Assembly: GCA_014584295.1 (NCBI GenBank)
Contig: JACTNC010000053.1
Span: forward strand, 403,560-467,559
Direction of reading: 5' to 3'
Length of the DNA: 64,000 nucleotides
DNA from: Verrucomicrobiota bacterium
GTDB taxonomy: Bacteria > Verrucomicrobiota > Verrucomicrobiia > Opitutales > Opitutaceae
Under the pieces are notes generated by a model. That model saw only the letters and a program-made list of their open reading frames with translations. It did no database searches and was not told where the DNA came from. Made by a program: the position numbers and the translations under genes. Shown here one piece after another: positions 15,507-24,643 of the stretch. The number at the start of each line of letters is the position of its first letter. Within the stretch, counting starts at the first letter, position 1.

Positions 15507-17221
15507 AGGTTTCCCTTCCTCATTTCCTTGACGGCATGATTCGCCGCGCGCGCCGTGAGCGCCATGTAGGTCAGCGACGGATTCTGCGTACCGGTTGATG
15601 GCATGCACGCACCGTCCGTCACAAAAACATTCGCGCACGCATACAGTTGGTTCGCGCCGTTGAGCATCGACCTCCTGGGATCGCGTCCCATTCGCACGCC
15701 ACCCATCTCATGGATGTCCAGCCCAGGCGCCTGGCGGGAGTCCCGCTTCTCAATATCCTTCACCCCAGCCGCACTCAGCATTGCCTCACCCTGCTCGAGA
15801 AAATCCGCCGTGAGTCGGTCATCGTTGTCCGTGTAGCCGACGGAAACCACCAGTTGGGGAATACCCCAGGCATCCCGCGCATCGCGCGAGAGTCGGACGT
15901 GATTCTCATGCCTTGGAATGGTTTCGCCCTGCATCATCATGTGGACACGCCACGGCCCGGGACGCGTCAGCGACTCCTTAAATGCCGCGCCGGCCCCTTC
16001 AAGGGAGGCCCCCCGAGACCACCCCTCTCGCGATGCACCGAAGAAAGTCATGTATCCTCGCTGGAATGACATCTCCTGTCGGCGAACATTGCGAAAATTG
16101 GGCATCATCACCTGGGTCGGCCGACGCCCCGAATAGTAGGACGATTCAAATCCATCGATCCGCCCGGACAACGTGCCGCGATAGTTGTGGAAAGCCACGT
16201 AGCGGCCAAGCAGTCCGTGATCATTTCCCAGACCTCCCGGAAAACGTGGTGATGTGGAATTCAGCAGTATGAGATTCGTATTCAGGCACCCTGCATTGAG
16301 AAAAATCACGCGTGCAAAAAACTCCGTGGTCTGCCGTGTCCGCGCATCAATGACACGCACGCCCCGGGCTCGTCGTTGTGAGGTTTCATCGAGCAGGATT
16401 GACTCCACCACCGAAAACGGTCGCACCGTCAGTTTTCCCGTGCGCAGTGCCCATGGCAGCGTTGAGGAATTCGAACTGAAGTAGCCGCCGAACGGACACC
16501 CCCGCGCACAAAGATTCCTCGCCTGGCATCGGGTACGGTTTTGCGCCGCATGCTGGGAATGCATTGCCGTGAGATGCGCGCATCTCCCTTGGATGACATA
16601 ACGCTCCGGAAAAGCAGAGGTGATTCCTGTCTGCATGTGTCTCTCCACATCATTCATCTCCCACGCGGGAAGAAACTCGCCGTCCGGCAGCTCCTCGAGT
16701 CCGTCACGGTTTCCGCTGATTCCTGCGAAGCGCTCCACGTGGGAATACCAGGGCGCCAGTTCATCGTATCCGATGGGCCACTCCGCAAATCCGTCCCTTG
16801 CCGGTCCTTCAAATTCGAACCGGCTCCAGCGCTGCACCTGCCGCGCCCAGGTCAGCGACTTCCCGCCCACTTGATAACCTCGAATCCAGTCAAACGGCTT
16901 TTCCTGAATGTAGGGATGCTCCCTGTCCTTCACGAAGAAATGCTCCGTGGACTCCGAAAACGCATAGCACCGCGCAACGATCGGATTTGCCTCAACAACG
17001 CCGTGCTGAAGCCGTCCGCGATGAGACAGGGTCCACGGATCGGCCAGCGCAGTCGGGTAATCCTTGATGTGTTCCACAGGCCGTCCGCGCTCCAGGACCA
17101 GCGTCCGAAGCCCCTTCTCGCAGAGTTCCTTTGCCGCCCATCCCCCACTGATCCCGGATCCGATTACAATCGCATCAAACGTGTGCGCCTGAGCGCCGGT
17201 GGTGGTCGGGTGATTGGCCAT
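15503..17221 (-). CDS. GMC-family FAD-dependent oxidoreductase
   Basis: 572 residues from the ATG at 17221 (an in-frame ATG at 17275 would add 18). The FAD-binding motif VIGSGISGGWAAKELCEKG is at about residues 19-37. Later motifs are GGKSLTWARQVQRWS, RTRCQARNLCARGCPFGGYF, a segment with NAGCLNTNLILLNS, and the C-terminal LDIHEMGGVRMGRDP and PSTGTQNPSLTYMALTARAA, as in GMC dehydrogenases of the gluconate/2-keto-gluconate type. It oxidises a sugar or polyol, probably in the periplasm, with subunit 3 encoded immediately downstream. The cysteine-rich ARNLCARGCPFG stretch is typical of this subgroup. Confidence 0.87.
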   Translation of the reverse strand: MANHPTTTGAQAHTFDAIVIGSGISGGWAAKELCEKGLRTLVLERGRPVEHIKDYPTALADPWTLSHRGRLQHGVVEANPIVARCYAFSESTEHFFVKDREHPYIQEKPFDWIRGYQVGGKSLTWARQVQRWSRFEFEGPARDGFAEWPIGYDELAPWYSHVERFAGISGNRDGLEELPDGEFLPAWEMNDVERHMQTGITSAFPERYVIQGRCAHLTAMHSQHAAQNRTRCQARNLCARGCPFGGYFSSNSSTLPWALRTGKLTVRPFSVVESILLDETSQRRARGVRVIDARTRQTTEFFARVIFLNAGCLNTNLILLNSTSPRFPGGLGNDHGLLGRYVAFHNYRGTLSGRIDGFESSYYSGRRPTQVMMPNFRNVRRQEMSFQRGYMTFFGASREGWSRGASLEGAGAAFKESLTRPGPWRVHMMMQGETIPRHENHVRLSRDARDAWGIPQLVVSVGYTDNDDRLTADFLEQGEAMLSAAGVKDIEKRDSRQAPGLDIHEMGGVRMGRDPRRSMLNGANQLYACANVFVTDGACMPSTGTQNPSLTYMALTARAANHAVKEMRKGNL

Positions 17222-17353
17222 GGTAACCGCGTCGTAGGGCGCCGAGCAGTTGCCATCACACATTCCGTACGCCATGCGTCAACTCCGCAAAGCTACTCCG
17301 GTATTGCTTCCGTGCTGCAGACAGCCACCTTCCATCCTCCTATTCTTCCCTCC

Positions 17354-17944
17354 ATGAAAACACGTTTTCTTTCCCTCTCGCTCCTATCTGCCGCGCTGCT
17401 TGTCGTGCCAGTACGGGCCGACGAAGTCGTCGACAACCTGAAGACCGGCATCAGCGCGTATGAATCCAACAACTTTACCGAGGCCCTCCAGGCCATCGAC
17501 TACGCTGGTCAGTTGATCCGACAGAAGAAAGGCGCCGCGGTTGCAGCGATCCTTCCCAACGCACCTTCAGGGTGGACTGCTGAGGAGGCTGAGACCGATG
17601 CTACTGCCGGCGCATTTATGGGCGGCATGGTCAGCGCCAAGCGCAGCTACAACAAGGGCGATGCCCATGTCACCATCCAGATCCAGTCCGATTCCCCGCT
17701 GCTCCAATCCATGAGCTTGATGTTCTCAAATCCCGCAATGATCGCCGGTTCGGGCGCAAAGCTCGAAACCATCAAGGGACAGCGCGTGGCCGTCACCTTC
17801 CGAAATGCCGACAAGTCCGGCGACATCAAGGCGGTCGTCGACGGCCGCTATATGGTCTCAATCGAGGGCAACGGACTGAGCCGCGAAGACCTGGTTTCCT
17901 TCGCGGGTGCGATGGATTTCTCCAAGCTCGCGAAACTCAAGTAA
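17354..17944 (+). CDS. Exported protein of unknown function
   Basis: 196 residues with a signal peptide (FLSLSLLSAALLVVPVRADE, cleavage near residue 22). The mature protein has an N-terminal helical part (SAYESNNFTEALQAIDYAGQLIRQKK) resembling one TPR-like hairpin, then a beta-rich part with IQIQSDSPLLQSMSLMFSNP, GAKLETIKGQRVAVTFRNAD and VDGRYMVSIEGNG. The start at 17354 is the only one that gives a proper signal peptide; the longer in-frame reading is antisense to the GMC gene. It stands alone and is convergent with menF. I do not recognise the family. Confidence 0.72.
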   Translation: MKTRFLSLSLLSAALLVVPVRADEVVDNLKTGISAYESNNFTEALQAIDYAGQLIRQKKGAAVAAILPNAPSGWTAEEAETDATAGAFMGGMVSAKRSYNKGDAHVTIQIQSDSPLLQSMSLMFSNPAMIAGSGAKLETIKGQRVAVTFRNADKSGDIKAVVDGRYMVSIEGNGLSREDLVSFAGAMDFSKLAKLK

Positions 17945-18046
17945 TCCCCAAACCCCGCTGTCCCGATCCTCTCATGGACGGCAGGGAAAATTCCGCCTGC
18001 CACGCGGAGCTCATTCCCATGCACCTTTGGTGCGATTAGGATCCGC

Positions 18047-19540
18047 TCACGATTCGCTGCTCTGCCTCAAGGCATCTTCAAGCGCGCGAAACTTCAGCTC
18101 AGTCTCCGAAAATTCCTGTTCGGGCACCGACCCCGCCACGATGCCGGCACCGGCAAATATCCGGGCGGTTCGTCCGTCGACCAGCGCACTCCGGATTCCG
18201 ACAAAAAACTCACCACCGCCACGGGCATTCACCCACCCCAACGCGCCCGCATAGAGCCCGCGGGGAGTCGCCTCGATCTCCGCAATCCGCGCCACAGCCC
18301 GCTCACGCGGCGTGCCTCCGACGGCCGGCGTCGGATGGAGCACCGCCACCACATCGAGCAGCCGGCAGCCGGCGGGCATCGGTGAACGCACCGGTGTACA
18401 GAGGTGCTGGACGTTCGCCAGCTTCTTCAGCCCGGGGCGCATTCCGGTATCAACCTTTACTCCGAGTGGCGCCAGTCGGCGGGCCATCGAATCCAGCACG
18501 AGCGCATGCTCGCGCAGATCCTTTTCGCTGCGCAAAAGCGAAGCCCCCAGGGCCGCATCCTCGCTCGCTCCTGAACCTCGCCGGATTGAACCCGCCAGCG
18601 CCTCGGTCTCCAGGCTGCCACGGCTCACCCGCACCAGTCGTTCCGGACTCGCACCGATGAAACTGCGTCCGCAACCATCTCCGATAGAAAACGCATAACA
18701 GTCGGGAAAACGCTGGCGCAGGTCGTTCAGCAGCTTGAGCGGATGTATCCGATTTTCCGTGACAACCTCCTTGGCGCGCGCAAGCACGATCTTTCGCATT
18801 TCGCCGGACGCGATCAGCTCCAGTCCCTTTCGGACCGCGTCTCGATAGTATCCAACTTCGCGCATCGAGGTCCGATGTGAAGGTTGTTCCTTTCGTTTCT
18901 CGCCCTCGGCGAGCGACGGCACTGCCGCCTCCGGCGTGGCTCCGCGGCGCTCCCTCTCTGCGTCCGGCGCGGCCGGGTACTCGAACGCGGCAAACTTCCG
19001 ATGAGCCCGCCAGACGCGATCGGTCAGTGCCGCGGCATCGCTCTCCGGCCCGACCATGACATTGGCCACGGCTGTCGTGATCTCGCCCGCCCTCGACACC
19101 TGCCAGCGGGGCACAAAGACGCGAGCGGCCGGGAAGGGTTCCCCTGGCATGACCGAATCCTGGAACGCAAAGGTGGTGAAAAAATGCGGCCCGCCAAAGG
19201 AAGCGGAAACCTCCCCCACCGCGAGGGTATGCTCCAATGTCCGGTCGATGAACCTCTGTACTTCTGCGAATCGTCCTGCGCCCGAAGCCTCCAGCGAGGC
19301 TACCGCATCCGCGCCCGCGATCGCCGTCTCCATGCGGGGATTCTCCGCATAGAAATGCAGTTCTCCCGGCTCATAGATGGACTCGAGAACCGCAAGCGGA
19401 TCGAGTGCGTCCACCGTCACAGAAATGCTCACGAGTTGCGCACACCCACTTGCGCGCGCAGCGTCGCGGCACTGTGAGAAGAATCCCGTCAGCGCTTCCG
19501 GAGTGGCGTTCTCCGTGGGATTGAGCGGCAGGATTGTCAC
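18047..19540 (-). CDS. menF: Isochorismate synthase
   Basis: 497 residues. The chorismate-binding domain occupies the C-terminal half: SGEMRKIVLARAKEV, FIGASPERLVRVS, EALAGSIRRG, LRSEKDLREHALVLDSM, VQHLCTPV, LHPTPAVGGTPRE, GLYAGALGWVNARGGGEFFVGIRSALV and FAGAGIVAGSVPEQEFSETELK. These match MenF/EntC. The enzyme makes isochorismate for menaquinone, or in other bacteria for siderophores. No other men or ent genes are present, so menaquinone is the default assumption. The N-terminal half contains a low-complexity segment with many Arg/Glu near residues 195-225. Confidence 0.9.
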   Translation of the reverse strand: MTILPLNPTENATPEALTGFFSQCRDAARASGCAQLVSISVTVDALDPLAVLESIYEPGELHFYAENPRMETAIAGADAVASLEASGAGRFAEVQRFIDRTLEHTLAVGEVSASFGGPHFFTTFAFQDSVMPGEPFPAARVFVPRWQVSRAGEITTAVANVMVGPESDAAALTDRVWRAHRKFAAFEYPAAPDAERERRGATPEAAVPSLAEGEKRKEQPSHRTSMREVGYYRDAVRKGLELIASGEMRKIVLARAKEVVTENRIHPLKLLNDLRQRFPDCYAFSIGDGCGRSFIGASPERLVRVSRGSLETEALAGSIRRGSGASEDAALGASLLRSEKDLREHALVLDSMARRLAPLGVKVDTGMRPGLKKLANVQHLCTPVRSPMPAGCRLLDVVAVLHPTPAVGGTPRERAVARIAEIEATPRGLYAGALGWVNARGGGEFFVGIRSALVDGRTARIFAGAGIVAGSVPEQEFSETELKFRALEDALRQSSES

Positions 19541-19568
19541 ACCTCGGAAGGATGAACCCTGGCGATTG

Positions 19569-21107
19569 TCACTTCACCTCGGGCTTGGATTCCACGGGTC
19601 GCGGGAACAGGATCGCCGTCGTGGCAACCGAGTTTCCGGTAAGCTGCTTCCCCCAGGTGAGTTCGTCGCGCCAACCGGGTGCCGCGGAATGCGCAAGCAC
19701 CCCATGGATCTTTCCCGTGGTTTCGGGCATCACGGCCGCCAGAGAGGAAGCAGCCAGGCGCAGCGCCTCCGCCATCGTGGCAAGCGCAGTCCGAAGAAGC
19801 GCCTGGTCACGTGCCTCGGCGGACTTGCCCAGCTTCCAGGGAGCGCGCAACTCAATGTAGGCGTTGGTCGCAGTGACAAACGAAAGGATTCGTTCGAGCG
19901 CAGTGTGAAATTGGTAGCCCTCGTGCAGGTTGATGACCTCATCGCGCGTGCGATCCCAGAGGGTTTTCAATTCCGCCTCCGCAGTCTCCTCCACCTCGGC
20001 AGCCGGCACTTTGCCGTCGGCAAATCGATTGGTCATGTTCAGCGTGCGGTTGACCAGATTGCCGAGGTTGTTTGCCAGCTCCGAGGTATAGCGGACCAGG
20101 AACTGCGCGTGTGAAAAATCGCTGTCCTGTCCCACGCTCATCTCCCGAATCAGAAAATAGCGAAGGGCATCGGCGCCATACTTCTCGGCATACTCGGCCG
20201 CATCCACGAAGTTGCCCGTGCTTTTCGACATCTTTGCCCCGTTGATCGACCACCATCCGTGAGCCAGGATCGACTTCGGCGGAGGAATCCCGGCTGCCTT
20301 CAGCATGATCGGCCAGTAAACGGCGTGCGGAGGAACAAGGATATCCTTTCCGATCACATGCACCGCGGCAGGCCACACACCCGGCTTGTCGGCAACCGCC
20401 GAATAGTAGTTCAGCAACGCATCGAACCAGACATAGGTGACATAGCCCGGATCGAAAGGCAGCGGTATTCCCCATTCGAGGCGTTCGCGCGGGCGCGAAA
20501 TGCACAGGTCGTTCAACGGTTCCTTCAAAAATTCGAGCACCTGCTTGGCTCGATACTTCGGAAAAATGAACGCCTCGTTCTCCTGAATGTATTGCACCAG
20601 CCAGTCCTGATATTGCCTCAGTTTGAAGAAATAGTTGATCTCGGTGATCTCCGTCACCTCTCCGAAAATCTCCGGCCAGGAGCCATCGGGATTGCGATCC
20701 TTGTCCTGCAGGAACTGCTCCTGCCGCGTCGAATAGAAGCCCTTGTACTCCCCTTTGTAGATCTCACCCTTCTCAAATAGCTTCTGCAAAACCTCGGCGA
20801 CCACCTTCTTGTGACGCGGCTCGGTGGTACGGATGAAATCATCGTTGGAGATGTTGAGCTTCGCACACAGTTCAACAAACTCGGCACTGACCTTGTCCAC
20901 AAATTCCTGAGGATCAACTCCTTGCTTCCTTGCGGTTTGCTGAACCTTCTGTCCGTGCTCGTCGGTGCCGGTCAGGAACCAGACGCTGTCCCCCATCAAA
21001 CGACGGAAACGCGCAATGACATCGGAAAGCACCTTCTCATAGGCATGGCCGAGATGGGGCGACCCGTTCACGTAATCGATGGCGGTCGTCAGATAGAAGT
21101 TTTTCAT
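19569..21107 (-). CDS. metG: Methionyl-tRNA synthetase
   Basis: 512 residues. The class I motifs are present: HIGH as PHLGHAYEKV (about residues 17-26) and KMSKS in GAKMSKSTGNFV. Other markers are LTGTDEHGQKVQQTA, the connective peptide with FYSTRQEQFL, VTYVWFDALLNYYSA and GADALRYFLIREMSVGQDSDFS. It lacks the C-terminal tRNA-binding (EMAP/Trbp111) domain found in longer MetRS. The gap to menF is 28 bases on the same strand, so the two may be co-transcribed. Confidence 0.95.
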   Translation of the reverse strand: MKNFYLTTAIDYVNGSPHLGHAYEKVLSDVIARFRRLMGDSVWFLTGTDEHGQKVQQTARKQGVDPQEFVDKVSAEFVELCAKLNISNDDFIRTTEPRHKKVVAEVLQKLFEKGEIYKGEYKGFYSTRQEQFLQDKDRNPDGSWPEIFGEVTEITEINYFFKLRQYQDWLVQYIQENEAFIFPKYRAKQVLEFLKEPLNDLCISRPRERLEWGIPLPFDPGYVTYVWFDALLNYYSAVADKPGVWPAAVHVIGKDILVPPHAVYWPIMLKAAGIPPPKSILAHGWWSINGAKMSKSTGNFVDAAEYAEKYGADALRYFLIREMSVGQDSDFSHAQFLVRYTSELANNLGNLVNRTLNMTNRFADGKVPAAEVEETAEAELKTLWDRTRDEVINLHEGYQFHTALERILSFVTATNAYIELRAPWKLGKSAEARDQALLRTALATMAEALRLAASSLAAVMPETTGKIHGVLAHSAAPGWRDELTWGKQLTGNSVATTAILFPRPVESKPEVK

Positions 21108-21356
21108 GGACTGAGCCGGGCAATTGAAGGCAGGACCGGCAGATTGTCGAAGATTTTGCTAAAAAGCCCGCCTTAAGGCTTTGCGGTTGTGTCCCGATAC
21201 TACGTGGGACCACTTTGTCGTCGTCTAGCATTTACTGCGCGCCACCGCACCCCTTCCGTGATACACTTACGCCCAACGTTCAATTATCGCGCCACACCTA
21301 CACCGGCATTTCCCCGGCGTGATTTCAAGCCGTCGCAGTCAAGTGCAAGAAAAGAG

Positions 21357-22049
21357 GTGCCTGATTCCCCTCCAGAACTCGTCGTCGTGATCCCCGTGTA
21401 CAACGAGGAATCCGTGATTGTCGACGTGCTCGCTGAATGGAGAAAGGAGCTCGCCCGCACCGCGCCGCGCTACCTCATGCTCGTCATCAACGACGGCTCC
21501 AAGGACGGCACACTCGATGCACTCATGGCACTCAACTGGCCCGACCTGCGCATCCACAACCAGGAGAACCGCGGACACGGACAGAGCTGTCTTGTCGGCT
21601 ATCAAGAAGCTGCAAAATTGGGTGCTGACTATGTTTTCCAGATCGACTCCGACGGCCAGTGCGACCCTTCCGCGTTCCGCTCAATCTGGGAACGCCGCAA
21701 GGATGCGCCCGCCGTGTATGGCAGACGTGTTCGTCGCGACGACGGATTCGGCCGCCGCATCGTCACCACGATCCTGCGCTGGTCGCTCAAAATGAAGCGG
21801 CGCACCAAACTGAACGACACCAACGTCCCGTACCGTCTCTACCACACCCACGTCGCCTCCGAAGCGGCAGCACAGGTTCCTTCGAATTTCGACCTCGCCA
21901 ACATCGCCGTCGCCCTGCTCCTCGAACCCAAGGGCTACATCGAGGTGCCCATCCACTTTCGCGACCGCGTCGGCGGACATGCATCCGTGCGCTATTGGGG
22001 CTTCGCCCGCAAGGCACGCAAACTTTTCCAGGATCTCGACACCCTCTGA
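21357..22049 (+). CDS. Family 2 glycosyltransferase (polyprenyl-phosphate sugar transferase-like)
   Basis: 230 residues from a GTG at 21357 preceded by AAGAAAAGAG; an upstream GTG at 21189 would add 56 residues of basic, unconserved sequence. The GT-A core is visible: ELVVVIPVYNEESVIVDVL, MLVINDGSKDGT, NRGHGQSCLVGYQEA and VFQIDSDGQCDP (the DxD-type motif), then GRRVRRDD and VPYRLYH. There are no membrane segments at the C-terminus, unlike GtrB. It is separated by three bases from glf, suggesting work on galactofuranose-containing surface glycans or a related lipid-linked sugar. Confidence 0.82.
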   Translation: MPDSPPELVVVIPVYNEESVIVDVLAEWRKELARTAPRYLMLVINDGSKDGTLDALMALNWPDLRIHNQENRGHGQSCLVGYQEAAKLGADYVFQIDSDGQCDPSAFRSIWERRKDAPAVYGRRVRRDDGFGRRIVTTILRWSLKMKRRTKLNDTNVPYRLYHTHVASEAAAQVPSNFDLANIAVALLLEPKGYIEVPIHFRDRVGGHASVRYWGFARKARKLFQDLDTL

Positions 22050-22052
22050 TTC

Positions 22053-23243
22053 ATGGCGGAATCCTATGATTACGTCATAGTTGGTGCCGGATTTTCAGGA
22101 CTCGTCCTGGCCGAGCGGCTCGGTGCCGCGGGCCATCGCTGCCTCGTGGTGGAAAAGCGCGACCACATTGGTGGCAATTGCCACGATCGCACCGACCGGA
22201 ACGGACTGCTCTACCATGTCTACGGTCCGCACTATTTTCGCACCAACGCCCCGCACGTGCGGGACTACCTGGGAAGGTTCACCGAGTGGAGGGAGGTGCA
22301 GTACCGCGTCCAGGTTCTTGCTCGGGAACGCTACTGGAGCTTTCCTGTCAACCTGAATACCTACCGGCAGCTTTCCGGGAATCCCGGTGCCACCGAGAGC
22401 GATTTCAAGCAGTACCTCGCCAAGGCAGCGCTTCCGATCGCAAACCCAGCAAACTCTCGCGAGGCCATTCTGGCCACCGTGGGCGAGGAACTATACGAAC
22501 TGTTCTTCCGGGGCTACACTGCCAAACAATGGGGGCGCCCCGCCGAGAGCCTCGATCCTTCCGTCTGCCGTCGCATTCCCTGGCGCAGCACCATTGATGA
22601 ACGCTACTTCACCGACGAATTTCAGGCGCTTCCGCGACATGGATACCACAGCCTGTTTGACTCACTTTTTGAACAGTCCCGCGCCGACCTTCGGCTCAAC
22701 ACCGACTACCGCGAGATCCTGCCCCACCTGAAATACCGGCACCTGATCTATACCGGGCCGATCGACGAGTTCTTCAATCACTGCCACGGCCACCTGCCTT
22801 ACCGGACCGTGCGATTCAACCTGGAAGAGGAATCCACCGAGCATCTGCCCGGCGGCCTGTTGCAGCCCGCGCTTCAGGTCAACTACCCGGGTCCGGAGCC
22901 CTTCACGCGGACCGTCGAATTGAAACACATCACGGGACAGGCGAGTCGCTTCACCAACATCGTCCGCGAATTCTCGGAAGAATACCGCTTTGGACACAAT
23001 GACCCGTACTATCCCGTGCCCGGGAATGAAAGCCAGTCGCTTATCGAGAAGTATCGCGAACTCGCCGACCGCCAAACCCATGTCACATTCATCGGTCGTC
23101 TCGCACAGTATCGCTATCTGAACATGGATCAGGTCGTGGCCGCGGCACTGCACACCGCCGACAAACTGATCGCCTCCGGTCCCTCACCTTCCGGTCCGGT
23201 CCGCACCACGGTCGGCTACGAGAAATCGCTAGCCGGCGCCTGA
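22053..23243 (+). CDS. glf: UDP-galactopyranose mutase
   Basis: 396 residues. The enzyme interconverts UDP-galactopyranose and UDP-galactofuranose using reduced FAD. The Rossmann motif VIVGAGFSGLVLAERL is at about residues 8-23. Other family markers are GGNCHDRTDRNGLLYHVYGPHYFRT, the arginine-containing FRGYTAKQWGRPAESLDPS, YTGPIDEFF, PEPFTRTVELKHITGQ, and VTFIGRLAQYRYLNMDQV near the end. It is co-transcribed with the glycosyltransferase upstream. Its presence implies galactofuranose in surface polysaccharide. Confidence 0.94.
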   Translation: MAESYDYVIVGAGFSGLVLAERLGAAGHRCLVVEKRDHIGGNCHDRTDRNGLLYHVYGPHYFRTNAPHVRDYLGRFTEWREVQYRVQVLARERYWSFPVNLNTYRQLSGNPGATESDFKQYLAKAALPIANPANSREAILATVGEELYELFFRGYTAKQWGRPAESLDPSVCRRIPWRSTIDERYFTDEFQALPRHGYHSLFDSLFEQSRADLRLNTDYREILPHLKYRHLIYTGPIDEFFNHCHGHLPYRTVRFNLEEESTEHLPGGLLQPALQVNYPGPEPFTRTVELKHITGQASRFTNIVREFSEEYRFGHNDPYYPVPGNESQSLIEKYRELADRQTHVTFIGRLAQYRYLNMDQVVAAALHTADKLIASGPSPSGPVRTTVGYEKSLAGA

Positions 23244-23429
23244 CAGCCCGCCCCGCTTGAGAGGATCACGGCCCCGGCGTCGACTTGAAATACCCCATTG
23301 GGCACGGCGATGCGTACCTCCGCAGCTCCGGAACTACTGGTTTGCACTCCACTTCAATTGCGTCCGATTCGCCGACTCGTGCTATTCCGTCTGGCGTCTC
23401 ATCCATACTTACAACTTCCCCTACCACGT

Positions 23430-23579
23430 GGAGGGGCACGCGTCGTCGTGACCAGGACCGCCCGTTGCACAACACCGCCGCTCCATTCTCATTTGCCGCG
23501 CCGCTGCGCCATAACAACACTGCATACGCACGTGCAGTGTCCGATTTTCAATCCGGTCACGACGACGCGTGCCCCTCCA
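23430..23579. repeat. Perfect 25-base inverted repeat with nested palindrome, between convergent genes
   Basis: The arms lie at 23430-23454 and 23555-23579 and are perfectly complementary; each contains GGGGCACGCGTCGTCGTGAC or its complement. The 100 bases between them hold a second perfect 8-base inverted repeat, ACACTGCA (23517-23524) and TGCAGTGT (23533-23540). The element occupies the 375-base gap between glf and the convergent ABC importer; no gene is seen in that gap. It could be a bidirectional terminator-like cruciform, a REP-type genome repeat or a small mobile element. No T-run flanks the arms. Confidence 0.7.
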
Positions 23580-23618
23580 TCAGAACGCGGATGCGCCACG
23601 GGGTAAGGATCCGCACGA

Positions 23619-24614
23619 TCAGAAATTGTAGTCGTCGATGTTGGTCTTGTTGAAGAGGAACGGCGTCCCTAGGAGGATCTGATCCTTGTCGACAGCAAAT
23701 TCTCCGAGGCTGCCGGCCTTGAAGGAGGTCGCACCGGGCTTGAGCGTGCCGTTTACGAGGGCATTCGCTGCATAGACCGTGAGATATCCCAGGTCTTCGG
23801 TTTTCCATAGCACGACAGTCTGGGTGACTCCCTCCTTCACATACCGCCGATTCTCATTCGGCAGTCCGAGGCCGATGACTTTCACGCTTCCGACTCGCCC
23901 CGCCTGTTTCACAGCCTCCGCAGCGCCTGGAACCGCCGGCGAGCAGATTGCCATGAGCAGCTTGAGTTCGGGATTGGCACTCATCAGCGCGGTCGCCTCC
24001 GACTGGGCGCGGTCCTTCAGATCATCACACGGGCGCACGGCCACGAGGGTCATCTGCGGATACTTTTCCGCCAGCCTCTTCTCGATATACATCTGCCACT
24101 CCCGCTGATTCCCGGCTGTGAGGCTCGCACTGAGGATTGCAAACTGACCGGTACTGTTGCACAGGCGCGCAGCCTCGTCCATCAGGGCATTTGCGATCCC
24201 TTCCGGTGTGGCTTGGTTGACGAAAAAGCTGCGCGCATCGGGAAGCGAATCGGCGTCATAGGTCAGCACCTTGATTCCCTGCTTCTGCGCCTTGCGGAGC
24301 ACCGTCGAGATGCCTTCCTTGTTCTCGGCCGCTACCGCGATCGCATCGACCCCAAGCGTGATCCAATTTTCGACAATCTCGTTCTGCCTCGCAGCATTCG
24401 CATCAACCGGCCCATCGAAGAGCAACTCCACCCCAAGCTCCTTCGCAGCCTTGTCGGCCCCTGCCTTGCAGGAAATGAAATAGGCATTGCCCTTCGACTT
24501 CGGCATCAGGGCAATCATGGCCTTGCCCTGTGCGAGGACCGTCGATGCAGACGCCGCCAGAAACACGGGAACGAGAATTGAAAGGAAGAATCCTGTTCGG
24601 AATCGGAATGTCAT
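23619..24614 (-). CDS. Sugar ABC transporter substrate-binding protein (RhaS/LsrB-like)
   Basis: 331 residues from the ATG at 24614, which gives a clean signal peptide (FFLSILVPVFLAASASTVLA, cleavage near residue 28). The mature protein has the periplasmic-binding type I pattern: IALMPKSKGNAYFISCKAGA, DANAARQNEIVENWITLGVD, AIAVAAENKEGISTVLRKA, GIKVLTYDAD, FVNQATPEGIANALMDE and VKVIGLGLPNENRRYVKEG. It is closest in feel to the RhaS/LsrB subgroup that binds rhamnose or AI-2-type ligands. It is the last gene of the importer operon. The exact ligand is not shown by the sequence. Confidence 0.85.
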   Translation of the reverse strand: MTFRFRTGFFLSILVPVFLAASASTVLAQGKAMIALMPKSKGNAYFISCKAGADKAAKELGVELLFDGPVDANAARQNEIVENWITLGVDAIAVAAENKEGISTVLRKAQKQGIKVLTYDADSLPDARSFFVNQATPEGIANALMDEAARLCNSTGQFAILSASLTAGNQREWQMYIEKRLAEKYPQMTLVAVRPCDDLKDRAQSEATALMSANPELKLLMAICSPAVPGAAEAVKQAGRVGSVKVIGLGLPNENRRYVKEGVTQTVVLWKTEDLGYLTVYAANALVNGTLKPGATSFKAGSLGEFAVDKDQILLGTPFLFNKTNIDDYNF

Positions 24615-24643
24615 GATGCGGGAGAAAATTCGGGACCAATCCC

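Noticed and set aside
16541..17944. 467-residue plus-strand reading
   Set aside because: Only the last 196 residues (from 17354) look real; the rest is antisense to the GMC oxidoreductase.
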